64,000 nucleotides of DNA from Aegilops tauschii subsp. strangulata (GCF_002575655.3 NC_053036.3:158138627-158202626), one strand, 5' to 3'; positions 24,250 to 33,989 are shown, numbered from the stretch's first letter. The notes: generated by a model from the sequence alone, not told the origin. Translations and numbers: made by a program.

Positions 24250-24450
24250 CCCAGTGAAATATTGCCGCTTCGTCCGTCCAGCTTACTGCTAAAGCTGGAA
24301 AGGGGGGGTTGTGATTTGACGGCTCATTGGGCATTACTGCGGCGCTACGACCGGGGTGTGTCTACCGTGAAGTTGTGCACTCTAATTTGTGCATATGGCA
24401 CGTGGACCCCGTTGCCGGTTGCCCCACATATCAGCGAAAGGAAGTAGAAA
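24250..24450 (-). promoter_or_regulatory. Upstream module shared by three cargo genes (copy 1)
   Basis: This contains GCTTCGTCCGTCC-like, TTTGACGGCTCATTGGGC and GTGGACCC blocks. The same order of blocks recurs at 27690-27870, upstream of the two-exon gene, and in weaker form at 29640-29780, upstream of the coiled-coil gene. Position directly upstream of minus-strand genes suggests promoter/5' leader sequence that was duplicated with the genes. No TATA box was proven. Confidence 0.5.
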
Positions 24451-24479
24451 GACAGGAGTAACTAGTTACACATAAATAT

Positions 24480-24977
24480 ATTTTTTGACAGAGAGATACT
24501 CCCTCTGTAAAGAAATATACAAATCTTTTATATCACAGGCTCACCTTGCCGAGAAATATACTCCCTCTGCAACACACGGGCATTATGGGGGTTCAGCTTT
24601 TTTTATGGGGGTTCAGCTGAGAATATAATACTCAAATAGGCTCACGGTTCTGGACTTTGGGCCGCAGGACGACCCTGCATGTTTGGGGCCCATGTGTTCT
24701 ACCTCAGCGCTTTTCATATTGCAAGCGATCGGTACGGCGCTGGTTTTAGATGCTGTCGCAAGGCGAATACACAAAATTGAATAAAGCACGACAGCTGTTG
24801 GAATGAAATCGAACGACAGTTCCTAACCAGCAATCAGAGTTTCAATTCTATCAACGATATACCATGTGATAAATAATACTGTCGTACTACTTATACACAC
24901 AGGACACTTGTTTCACCATGCCAGATTATTACATCAAAATCTCTCGGAGGATAGATCAGTTCAGCAGTTGCGTGCTG
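24480..24977. other. Spacer between the two B3 genes, MITE debris
   Basis: The spacer contains two 'ATACTCCCTCTG' ends facing the same way (about 24498 and 24558), which look like broken Stowaway-type MITE ends. No coding potential was recognised. Confidence 0.4.
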
Positions 24978-26194
24978 CTAGTGAAGAATTTCAAATTTGA
25001 TTTGGACCCGCTCTGCTTGCCGAGAAAGTTCGATTTTGACATCATCCCCTACCGCAAGATATGATTTAGATTTGAACCTTGACCATCCTTTAGCATCAAT
25101 CATCATGCGACCATCCTTTGTACTTACGGTATATTGAGCAGGTTCATTCACACCAAGGCTGCGCATGGTAAGAGAAACTTGGCCGCGGTCGCCCGGATTG
25201 TTGAACGACTCCCTCGTTGCTCTAGGAATTCTCTGTTTGCAAACAAGAAGACATACCCAAACAGTTAGATCAACACAGTGAATCATGTGAAACAACATGG
25301 AAAGAAAAAAGAACGAAGCACTTGGGCGGCCAATGCTTACCAAGAAGGTGGACATGTTGGTTTTTGTAAGGACTTTGGTATATGAAGTGCGAACTGCAGC
25401 CCAGACTGTTGCCGGTGCAACTGCACGGGCCGGAGCAGATGCAAGTGCAAGTGTTGGTGCAGGTGCCGAAGCCGTTGCTGCTGCCGGAGATGGTGCTCCT
25501 TGTAGAGCTGGTGCCGGTGTCGGAGCAGGTGCCGGTGTCGATGCCCGATCCTCCGGTAGATCAGACTGATCCGCTGACGCGGTCGGTGCCCAATCCTCAA
25601 CTGGATCAGACTGAGCTGCTGCCGCTGTCAGTGCTAGAGCAACTGCCGGTGCTCGATCTGTGCGAGACAGCGGCGATCGTGTCTGGTCTGCTATGATCAG
25701 CTTTCTAACTTGACTAGGATCCGTGACCGTGATCCAGTTTTTTCTTCATTTCTTTTAAACGCGAGAAGGACTAATTGTGGCGTTTTTGTTAAACCAAACT
25801 GCAGTTCATCATAGGGATTCAGCTTGTACTCAGACAACAGACTGGTCCAATTTTTTCCAGTAATATAAGTGATGGACAGTGCCTTCGTTACTGACACGAC
25901 ATAAGAAGTGATGAATGTCACATGGCAAAACCTGCATCGTAAAATTGCAGGAAAAGAAAGAAAACATGACATTAAATCAATAAGATTTAGACAGTAAATC
26001 AATAAGATTTACTTGATGTGACACGAGTGAATCCTTACCAGGAAATCACTATGTTGAAGTACTAAACAGAAGATTGATAGTCCAACTACGCGTGGCATGC
26101 AGGGGCCCCGCCTACTCCCACAAGCAGGACAGTCCAAAGGTCGTGACAAATCGTATGGACCGAACATCCATGGGGCTGGAAATCCTGGTGGGTG
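24978..26194 (-). pseudogene. Second B3-domain gene, frameshifted
   Basis: It has the same design as the neighbouring B3 gene. An exon at 26194-26039 carries a CPAC motif after HPPGFPAPWMFGPYDL. An exon from 25931 encodes the second half of a B3 domain (GKNWTSLLSEYKLNPYDEL). Past an A-run near 25740 the good frame changes: an Ala/Pro-rich linker then runs to a donor at 25341, and the exon 25232-24978 encodes a further B3-like domain (RIPRATRESF...LAVGDDVKIEL). The phase between the exons at 26039 and 25931 also does not fit the domain frame. I therefore call it a pseudogene, although a sequencing error in the A-run could explain one of the two breaks. The upstream start was not identified. 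Confidence 0.6.
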
Positions 26195-26472
26195 CTATAA
26201 ACCCTGCAATGCATACAGATATTAGAGTGTAACCATAACTCATAAACTGTCCTCACAAAAAATATGATCTGGATACTTCAAAATATACAGACAGAATTGA
26301 GTGGACAGACATTAACATAGACATTAACATAGACCATTCACACACCAAAAGCGGCAGTACTAATAAACAATACAGGGTTCACAAACACAAATCAAGTACT
26401 GAACAATAGTACTTACTACAGACAAGCAAAGTTGCACTAACTAAACTCTGCAGACTATTTCTTGCCACCGAC
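26195..26472. other. Spacer between cargo genes
   Basis: AT-rich DNA between the second B3 gene and the 184-codon gene. It may contain an upstream exon of the B3 gene, but I could not define one. Confidence 0.4.
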
Positions 26473-27578
26473 CTACGGGATGAACCCCGCATAACTGACT
26501 AGGCCATGGACTTCGTGTGAGATGTCTACATGCACCATCACCATCTTGTCAACCTTGGAGAACCTAACAGAGTGGTCTTTCCACTCATAAACATGATGAT
26601 GAAGACAGGCCGCATCAGATTTGTTGGGAAGCTTTACAAGAACCACACCCTTCGTAATCGAAGGCACAGCCAGGAAATTGTTGTGGTCAAGTACAGCCTC
26701 GAGAACACGCCTGACAACAATGCTACAGGAAAACACTAGTTCAGGACACGTGGCGACAAGGACACAGCAGCTGGATAGTTCAGCAGTAGAACTCATCATC
26801 AGGTCTTCCAGTTCACACGGCATGACTTTGAGAACTTCATCTCCACCGCGGACCTGGTTCTAATTCAAACAGAAACCATATTTTATTACTACCTCCGTTC
26901 AAAAATATAAGATGATTTTCGATATTATACTCCATATATGACTACATATACGCACAGAAATGAGTGAACAAAGACACTAGAACATGTCTTCAAAGGCATG
27001 AGAGCAGAGGGATTACATGCAATATCCATAACACAAGTTACTGAGGCAAATATACCCTCTTAAAAGGTAGCATTGATGTTCATAAAGTACTCCCTCCGTC
27101 CCAAAATTCTTGTCTTAGATTTGTCTAGATACGGATGTATCAAGTCACATTTTAGTATTAGATACATCCGTATCTAGACAAATCTAAGACAAGAAATTTG
27201 GGACAGAGGGAGTAGTTGAAAGTAATCTATAAGAAATCAGTGTCAACCTCTCGCATGTTTTGGTCAAAAGAGGAATTTAGAACCGTCATTTGGCACACTA
27301 AAATCACATGCAAGATCACCCAGAAAGTTGTACTACCAGTACTAGTACTGCGTGTTAGATGAAAAAACACTATCAAGATCGAGAAAAAGATCGTCAACAA
27401 GAGACATTACCTGGACTTGCTTAATGAGGGATCCCGGAGAGGGGGGCTTGGACAGGGCGATGGCTTTGAGCTTGTCTGCGGTAGTCTCGGCGGGGTGCTT
27501 GTGCTTCTTCGTACCATGAGCCTCGACGGTTTTGGCCAGAGCCATAGACATCACGTCGGCCGGTGCTCCGGCGTCCAT
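26473..27578 (-). CDS. Two-exon gene for a 184-residue protein of unknown function
   Basis: Exon 1 (27578-27411) starts with ATG and encodes 56 residues, including the basic patch GTKKHKH and the segment KAIALSKPPSPGS. It ends at an AG|GTAATG donor. Exon 2 (26859-26473) follows an AG acceptor in phase 0 and encodes 128 residues to the stop, with the segment RRVLEAVLDHNNFLAVP and a C-terminal KMVMVHVDISHEVHG stretch. The whole reading frame is open and both splice sites are canonical, so it could be expressed. I do not recognise the family. Position beside two B3 genes and similar upstream sequence suggest it belongs to the same duplicated cluster, perhaps as a very diverged or truncated B3 relative. 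A Stowaway MITE and a MITE fragment sit in the intron. Confidence 0.6.
26889..26975. mobile_element. Truncated Stowaway-like MITE
   Basis: After a TA dinucleotide the sequence CTACCTCCGTTC, typical of a Stowaway end, is followed by AT-rich DNA. No matching inverted end was found, so only one side is preserved. It lies in the intron of the two-exon gene, near its 3' splice site. Confidence 0.5.
27091..27212. mobile_element. Stowaway MITE, complete (122 bp)
   Basis: It starts CTCCCTCCGTCCC and ends GGGACAGAGGGAG, with a near-perfect inverted repeat along most of its length (ACGGATGTATC pairs with GATACATCCGT). A TA dinucleotide flanks it on each side (27089-27090 and 27213-27214), the expected Tc1/mariner-type duplication. 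It lies in the intron of the two-exon gene and resembles the Thalos/Athos group of Triticeae. Confidence 0.92.
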
Positions 27579-27586
27579 CCAAGAGA

Positions 27587-27700
27587 GGAAGCTGAGAGAG
27601 AAGAGTGAAAGGAGGAACGAGATGAGGGAGAAGCGAAGCGAGTGGGGGTTTTCTTCAAGAGAGGAAGCTGAGAGAGAAGAGTGAAATGATGGTTGCTTCG
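27587..27700. repeat. Direct repeat of a GA-rich leader segment
   Basis: The segment GAGAGGAAGCTGAGAGAGAA occurs twice, at about 27587 and 27657, directly upstream of the two-exon gene. It looks like a duplicated 5' leader. Confidence 0.75.
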
Positions 27701-27870
27701 TCCGTCCAACTTACTGCTGGAAAGGAGGGGGTTTTGTGATTTGACGGCTCATTGGGCATTACTGCGGCGGTTCAATCGGGGTAGTCTACCGTCACTCTAC
27801 TACGGAGTAATTTAGTGCATGGCTGGTGGACCCAGGTGCTGGCTGTCCCACACGTCGGAGAAAGTGAGTA
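27690..27870 (-). promoter_or_regulatory. Upstream module shared by three cargo genes (copy 2)
   Basis: This matches 24250-24450 in block order: GCTTCGTCCGTCC, TTACTGCT, GATTTGACGGCTCATTGGGC, then GTGGACCC. It lies just upstream of the ATG at 27578 on the minus strand, consistent with a promoter or leader copied with the gene. Confidence 0.5.
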
Positions 27871-28535
27871 ATTAGTGCATGGCTGGAGGAGGATCCGCAC
27901 GGTCGAGCGTGTCCACTGTTTTTCTGAAGAAAAAAAATGATTATAGCAAGCGTTTCCACTCTTACGACGGAGGAGTGCGAAACACGGCAGCCACTTGAAC
28001 ATACACAGTGCTCCTACTACTAGGCATGTGCAGTGGTTCATACGTCAGTACTACACAATCTTGTTGCTAGTGTAGTAAGATATGAGGATAACAAGTGATG
28101 TTGTGCGCATGTCAACTACTCCTATATGTAACATAGTACCGCTTTTTCGACTGTCCGGTCGAGAATGAACGGTGAGATCAATGTTAACAGAACTAGGTCC
28201 ACAACACACGGAGAGTACGGAGCTACAGTACTCCACAAAACATGAACCATATGAAGCACGAATAGTGTTAGGCAGGGTGTATGAAGGGTGCACGGGATGG
28301 GAGCAAAAGTTCCCTTCTCGACCCACTTTTGGGTGTTTGGCAGAGTGCATGAAGGGTGCATGAGTCCACACTAGTAGGTTGACAAAAATACACGAAGAGG
28401 AAATAACTATATTGAGATGAGAATGCAACCAAACACACCCACACGCTTTGTGCTACAGTGACTGATCTGCACCGTCTGAGTTTGATCCAACGGTCATGTT
28501 GCGCCGAGACATGGACATGCCCATGCAGAGGGCGC
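27871..28535. other. Spacer between the two-exon gene and the coiled-coil gene
   Basis: No gene recognised. A 'GTGCATGAAGGGTGCA' type short repeat occurs near 28280-28360. Minus-strand frames here are short and without motifs. Confidence 0.4.
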
Positions 28536-29240
28536 CTAAACACCACCGAAGTCCCTCTGCTTCTCGAGGCGCACGACGTTGGTGATGCAGGGTGCAACCG
28601 CCCGCAGAGCCTGCTCCCGGTCGACGGGAGCCAGCTCGTCAAAGACGACGTCCAATGGCACGAATGGATTCCGGTGACGGAGCCCTGAAAGGATTCGCCC
28701 GGCAACGGCGACAGCAGCCCGCAACCCCTCCTTGTCCAGCTCAGCCCCCACCATCGCACGGAGACGGCTCAGCTCCTCGGAGATATAGGTGAAGAAGGAG
28801 ACCAGGTCAGGAAGCCGCAGCTCGTTGAAGTCGACCGAGTGGTCGAACGGGTTTAGCCCGATGACCGGCATCGTCGCACTGGCACGACGGTAGGCATCGC
28901 GCAGCCGCAACACGTGCGTGGCAACTTGGTTCACACAGGGGCTGAGGCGATCCTGGACCTCGTTACGATCGGCCCGCTCGCGCTCCAGCCGGCTCCCCTG
29001 ACGGCCTATCGTATCTCCCGCTTTCTGCAGCAACGCCGCCGACGCCTCGAGCATCTTTGTGGTGGACGCCTGCCGCTTTTGGAGCTCCGTGAACTCCCGC
29101 ACATAATGGAGGAGCATGGCACTCCTCTCCTCCTTGAGCTCACGGAGCTCCACGTCCTTGGCCCTGAGCTCCGCATCCTTGACATGGAGCTCCTGTGTCA
29201 GGCGCCTCACCTCGGACTCCGTGATCTGCTGCGCCGCCAT
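28536..29240 (-). CDS. Coiled-coil protein, 234 residues, unknown function
   Basis: A single-exon frame starts at the ATG at 29240 (MAAQQITESEVRRLTQE). The same frame is open further upstream, but there the translation lacks the coiled-coil character. Residues about 5-120 show a strong heptad pattern rich in Glu, Lys, Arg and Leu, typical of a dimerising coiled coil. Residues about 125-175 carry VIGLNPFDHSVDF and LPDLVSFFTYISEEL, and the C-terminal part is predicted globular (FVPLDVVFDELAPVDREQAL). No catalytic motif is visible. It is GC-rich compared with its surroundings and intact, which suggests recent capture or continuing constraint. It sits inside the CACTA in the same orientation as the B3 genes. 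It could be an accessory transposon protein or a captured host gene; I cannot decide. Confidence 0.6.
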   Translation of the reverse strand: MAAQQITESEVRRLTQELHVKDAELRAKDVELRELKEERSAMLLHYVREFTELQKRQASTTKMLEASAALLQKAGDTIGRQGSRLERERADRNEVQDRLSPCVNQVATHVLRLRDAYRRASATMPVIGLNPFDHSVDFNELRLPDLVSFFTYISEELSRLRAMVGAELDKEGLRAAVAVAGRILSGLRHRNPFVPLDVVFDELAPVDREQALRAVAPCITNVVRLEKQRDFGGV

Positions 29241-29424
29241 GGCAGCAGGTAGAACCAATGGGGAGAGGAAGCAAAGGGGGCAAAACGGCTGAAAGGCAAT
29301 GCAATCTACGGGAAGGCGGAGGGAGCGGGGAATCTTTTGGTTTTCACCACGGTAAAACACCAGTCGACGACTTCTCACATCAGGGAGCAGTGGGTTTTTA
29401 CAGACGGAGTCATCGTGACTAATT

Positions 29425-29502
29425 GCTGCCGCGCCTGCTCCCGTCAATCAAAAAATTAAAAATCCTGCCGCGCCTGCTCCCGTCAATCAAAAAATTAAAA
29501 AT
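29425..29502. repeat. 39-bp tandem duplication
   Basis: Two nearly identical copies of a unit starting CTGCCGCGCCTGCTCCCGTC lie at 29425 and 29464, upstream of the coiled-coil gene. Confidence 0.85.
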
Positions 29503-29639
29503 CCTGCCGCACCCAAACACCAGAGCAACGCCGCGGTGGATATTTAAATTTACCTGCCGGCAAGTAGATAAAAAAAGGGGTGAGAAAACAAATGTGGCGG
29601 CAGCCTAGCTAATCGGTCGAACTAGCCCAAATAGCTAGC

Positions 29640-29780
29640 CACCGTGCTTCACTGATGTACTCGGCAGGAAAGGTGGTCTTTCATGATTTGACGACTCATT
29701 TACTTGCTTCGGCACTACGACCGAGGAGGACCCAGAAAACGCGCGGTAGGGCGTCCCACATCAGGAAGAATATATGCGTG
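29640..29780 (-). promoter_or_regulatory. Upstream module shared by three cargo genes (copy 3, diverged)
   Basis: This contains TTTGACGACTCATTTACTTG followed by GGCACTACGACCGAGG, matching the blocks at 24315 and 27740 with several changes. It lies about 400 bases upstream of the coiled-coil ATG. A 'GGACCC...CGCGCGGTAGGG' block is itself repeated at about 29728 and 29793. Confidence 0.4.
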
Positions 29781-30509
29781 CACCACCCGGGAGGACCCCG
29801 AAACCGCGCGGTAGGGTGTGCCACGTCTCGGCACGGAGGAAAAATGTGCGTGTAAAAATATACTGTATCAGATGTAGTACCTATGGTTCGACCTCGGGAC
29901 CCAGCCAGTCGGTCGAAAACACCCCACAAGCCACACAGCTTCATCATGCAAATGTGTCACGGAGGATAGATGTGGTTAGCTCCGTCTCGACCAGCCACAA
30001 CGTCTCTTGTTCTAGGCGATTCTTCGACTTTCCAAACTTTTTTTAGTTGTAATAACACCACGGCAAGCTAGCGCCGCTCTTTGTGTGTGCCCGTGCAAAG
30101 GTTAGACCATGGAGAGAAGAGAGATTGAGATCGCAGACCTGGGACCCACCAGTAAGTGAGACAACGGTCATGCACGTGTTGACGAGGCACTCCCTCTACT
30201 CTACTCAACGCAAGTACTGTATAAAATCAAGTTATGGGACAAATCCAACAATCGTTCGTTTTTCAGGCTATCGACTTACGCTTTGTAGTCCAGGTTGCCA
30301 GTTCGAATCTCGTCTTTTAGATTTGTTAGTTTTAGGTCCAAATTTGATTAATGACAAGTGGGACCCCCGTGTGTTGTTCCGATATTTTAGTGTAGGATGG
30401 TTTTTTTGAACAAACACTTTGCGCGGTTAGACAAGTAACGGCACGAGTTACACGTATTTTGCAAGTTTACGAACAAAAATGACAGCGGCATAGAATATCA
30501 CATCGACCC

Positions 30510-31405
30510 CGCACCTTAGATACTATGGTGATACGAGTTTTTACACCGTTGGAAGTGAGATCCAATGGCTTGGGAGTAGTCTTTGTAATTATGCGCAATT
30601 TCCAAACTCTCCAAAGGTTTTTTTTGCAAATAAAACATTCAGGCCTCGTGTGTGCCGCTGCATCTTCGATCCAACGGCTCCCCGGTGCTCATATTAGGTG
30701 CTCCCCGTAGCTTAATTACCCGCTACGGGGATATGAGCATCTAGGTCGTATGATCAGTGATCAGATGGCACATGCGTAGTACTTGTACTTTCTGCGCATT
30801 TCCCAAACTCTATCAGTCGTATATTGCAAAAACATTCAAACCTCCTACTGTGGGCCGTTAGATCTCAGTGAACTCGTATCACCATAGAATCTACGGTGCG
30901 GGAGCACCTCATACTCTCCCGTGCGAGAAAACATAAGGTGCTATCGCAGCTTGGATGCTACGGTGATACGAGCTTGGAGGTCGTTTGATCTGAGATCCAA
31001 TGGCATCTGAGCAGTCTTTGTGCTTGTAAGCAGTGGCCGAACTCTTTTGGGGCTTTTCTGCAAAAAACCATTCAAACCACCGAGGAGGTGTTGGGTCACA
31101 AATCCAACGCCTCCGAAGAGCTTGTATCACCAAAGCATCTAAGGTGTGGTAGCACATGATATTCTTACATACAGGAGAATATGATGTCCTCCTTCATCTT
31201 AGATGCTACGGTGATACGAGCTTCGAGATCGTTGGATATGGGATCAAAGGGCATCTAAGTAGTTTTTGTACAAATTGTGTGCAATTCTCAAACTCATCAA
31301 GGTTTCCTGCAAAAATATTAAGACACATCATGTGAGCTGCTATATCTCAAATCTACAAGCTCCAAGCAACTCGTATCGGCATATAGCATCTAAGGTATGG
31401 GGGCA
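30510..31405. repeat. Three tandem fold-back units
   Basis: Three units at about 30514-30905, 30943-31157 and 31190-31405 each begin near 'AGATGCTACGGTGATACGAG' and end with its approximate reverse complement, 'CGTATCACCATAGAATCTA'-like. Each unit can therefore fold into a hairpin. Internal blocks such as 'GATCCAATGGCATCT' and 'CATTCAAACC' recur in all three. They resemble a small MITE-like or fold-back repeat that amplified in tandem. Confidence 0.75.
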
Positions 31406-31662
31406 CATGATATTCTCCCGGGGAGGAGGGGTGGGGGGTGCACAACCAATCGGTGGTTGGGAGGGTGGGGACAAATATAATCTAAACAACCCTAAACAGA
31501 GCTCCACAATTTTATCTAAGGTCGAGGGGTTGGCCCCCGACAATCATAGCTCCGCCTAAACACAACATTTGCATGTACTATAGTACTAGACTTAATATTC
31601 ATGTTTCAGTTTCATGTTCATTTTAAATATTGAACTGAGGACCATGGATGTCTTACATTTTA

Positions 31663-31821
31663 CTCCCTTCGTTCCTAAATATTAGTCTTTTAGAGGCTTC
31701 AAATGGACTGGCACATACGGATGTATATAGACATATTTTAGAGTCTAGATTCACTCATTTTGCTCCGTATGTAGTCACTTGTTGAACTCTCTAAAAGACT
31801 AATATTTAGGAATAGAAGGAG
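31663..31821. mobile_element. Stowaway MITE, complete (159 bp)
   Basis: Starts CTCCCTTCGTTCCTAAATATTA and ends with the inverted match TAATATTTAGGAATAGAAGGAG, flanked by TA on each side (31661-31662, 31822-31823). It interrupts copy A of the segmental duplication and is absent from copy B, so it inserted after the duplication. Confidence 0.88.
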
Positions 31822-32350
31822 TATTTTTGAATTCGTGTCATACATGCATGGTTTGGAAAAATAGATGCACTATACTTATTGGATTGTTGTTGTGTTCGTG
31901 CGTGTGTGTCTCTGTGTGTGTGTGTGGTCATATGCTTGATACACACAAAGTTTTCTCACCTCCATATTGTTCATCTTTTAAATTTGAATTTGCATTTGAA
32001 AACTTACTAGGGATACCATGAAATGTGAAATCCACGTTGAGATCACTATATCACAAACTCACTCTAATTCAACAACTTGTCATAAATCAATTACCACGTT
32101 GAGATTAGTATTTGCAAGGAAAATACGGGTATTGTAATACACATAGATTCGTTCGGCAATTTAAAAGGTTCCTTTCGTATTCTCGAATGGTAGGACCCAA
32201 CGGCGTACCAGCCAGACCTTGGCTCATGTTGATCCTAAAAAAACCGGGCTCGTGTCCTTCGGTGGCGTGCGTGGTACGCACATTAGGCAACCCCAACCAG
32301 TCGAGCCTCAGCGTTTCAAGTCGAAATATCTGGCGGCCAGAATTCCAGCC

Positions 32351-33287
32351 CTAGGAAATTCCCCTCATGTCCCCGGTCCATAATGACTACCGATGAACAA
32401 CGGAGGGATGCTTTAGTAACTAGACAACGTTACCTACCGTGCCGAGCAAGGTTCAATTCCCTCGGTCGCCGCTCGTCAATTCCCTACCGTACTGCATTGC
32501 CTATTACTACTACTACTACTACTACACCAGGATGAGCACATAATGGAGACCGTTTGTTCGTGCCTAGTACTTGAGTTAATATATCAGGCAATGCACTGGT
32601 ACAGAGGGATTATCCTTTTACTCTGCATATATAACTTGTCTGAAGTCTAACTAAGCAAAATGTTTGACAAAATCCTTTCTTAAGAAATACAACAGGACAG
32701 ATGTACGGCTTGAAAATTTATTGCATGATGCAGGTTATGATATTGTTTCGAATCCTGGATCTTAAATTTCAGAAAATCCAAAAGTGAGCATAAATTCTTG
32801 AAACTAAGCATGGTCACGTGATATGGCACAAATATTACTTCATAAGTTTTTTCTTCAATTTGAGACAAGCTGCTTATGACAAGTTGCACAAATGAAGAGC
32901 CAAGGTATTTTGGAACAAAGACCTGTCACGTTAAGGTGAACGCTTTCACTATTGAAACCGTGGGCGTTTACGTGCCGCCACGAGTCCCCGCTTCTCATCG
33001 GCAGGTGCCGTCCGAGCAAGCGTGTGAGTCAACGGAAGGCGTGCGAGCAGACTGCTGCGCCGGCTGTCAGGGAGGCGTGCGAGCAGACCGCTGTGCAGGC
33101 TCACCGGGAGGCGAGCCCTTTGACCAGGCTCCGCCGCCCACCGTCGTCCCAACTGCTCCCACTTTTAATGTCGCCGGCGCCGCAGTTTAAAATCAACCCC
33201 GCACTACCCGGTATCGCTACAATCCTCTCTCTTTCTCTCCGATTCTCCTGTCGTCTACCTCCAACTAGCCTGACCTAAACGTACGCC
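32351..33287. other. Spacer with microsatellite, upstream of the Pro-rich ORF
   Basis: It contains a (TAC)7 microsatellite at 32505-32525 and an AT-rich stretch. From about 33000 on it becomes GC-rich with a repeated GGCGTGCGAGCAGAC block (33039 and 33073), probably the leader of the downstream ORF. Confidence 0.5.
32505..32525. repeat. (TAC)7 microsatellite
   Basis: Seven uninterrupted TAC units. Confidence 0.95.
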
Positions 33288-33989
33288 ATGCCGCATCACA
33301 ATGGTCTGCCATTAGTGTTCCAGTTTCCTGAGGAAGACACCCAGCTGGAGTCTCAAGAACATAAGGTGCTTTGGGACGAGCTTGAACTGGCCTTGCGGGA
33401 AAACGTCGTGCCTGTCCCCGCTCCCATTCCGGCTCCCGTCGCCCCGACTGCGCTAGCGCCCATCCCCGTGGCATTGATGGGCTGGGAGCCGCACATTGTC
33501 CCCGAGCTTGATCCCACGGGGTTCCACGAGGTCCCCGCCGACTTTCATGCGCCCGTGCACCTGCCAGCGCATGCGCCTGCGCGTGCACTGACGCGCACGC
33601 CCGTGCCGGTGCCCGTGCACCTGCCAGCGCATGCGCCTGTGCATGCACTGACGTGCGCGCCCGTGCCGGTGCCCGTACACACGAATGTCTCCGCCGCGCC
33701 GTTGACAGCGCCTGTCCCCGCGCGGGTGCCAATGCCCCCCTCAGCGGCATGGATGGCCGCCGTCGACCGCTTCCTTGCACCAATGCCAGTCGCCTCCTCC
33801 CGCCAGTTGACTCGCTCCGATGTCCAGAACATTTTGGCCTTCCTTGAAGCTAGGCCAACGTCCAGGAGTACGCCAACAACGGCGCAAGACGCCGCCATCG
33901 CCGTCGGTCAGTGGCCCGACGACACACAGAGCACGGCAGAGGAGCCCCTTCCCACCGCGAGACGCCCCCGCCACCGCCGCGTAATCTAA
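33288..33989 (+). CDS. Proline/alanine-rich ORF with a 20-residue repeat, 233 residues
   Basis: A single open frame starts MPHHNGLPLVFQFPEED. Residues about 45-150 are rich in Pro, Ala and Val and contain a 20-residue unit (PVHLPAHAP...PVPV) repeated twice in tandem from about residue 88, encoded by a 60-bp DNA repeat. The C-terminal part holds an ordinary segment, AAWMAAVDRFLAPMPVASS followed by SDVQNILAFLEARP, then a basic tail RRPRHRRVI. I recognise no family. A similar style of N-terminus occurs in some transposon-carried ORFs of grasses. It lies between the two copies of the segmental duplication on the plus strand. It may be a real cargo gene or a chance GC-rich frame; the amphipathic C-terminal segment favours a former gene. 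Confidence 0.4.
   Translation: MPHHNGLPLVFQFPEEDTQLESQEHKVLWDELELALRENVVPVPAPIPAPVAPTALAPIPVALMGWEPHIVPELDPTGFHEVPADFHAPVHLPAHAPARALTRTPVPVPVHLPAHAPVHALTCAPVPVPVHTNVSAAPLTAPVPARVPMPPSAAWMAAVDRFLAPMPVASSRQLTRSDVQNILAFLEARPTSRSTPTTAQDAAIAVGQWPDDTQSTAEEPLPTARRPRHRRVI
33549..33675. repeat. 60-bp tandem repeat inside the Pro-rich ORF
   Basis: Two copies begin GCCCGTGCACCTGCCAGCGC at about 33551 and 33611, separated by exactly 60 bases and therefore preserving the reading frame. Confidence 0.9.

Larger units (their letters stand above)
30088..32350 (+). repeat. Segmental duplication, copy A
   Basis: This segment shares ordered blocks with 34452-36750. These include ACCCACCAGTAAGTGA (30145 / 34507), the GACAAATATAATCTAAACAA-like block (31470 / 34990), ACAACATTTGAATGTAC-like (31562 / 36071), 'GAATTCGTGCCATAC'-like (31830 / 36173), GTGAAATGTGAAATCCAC-like (32018 / 36330) and TTGCAAGGAAAACACGGG-like (32110 / 36645). 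The copies are well diverged and each has its own insertions. Similarity continues past 32300 with AAATATCTGGCGGCC, which in copy B lies beyond the Copia insertion at about 45747. Confidence 0.75.

Noticed and set aside
25337..25600. His/Arg-rich 87-codon minus-strand frame in the B3 pseudogene linker
   Set aside because: It is a shadow of the Ala/Pro-rich linker in another frame; the linker frame connects to the B3 exon in phase.
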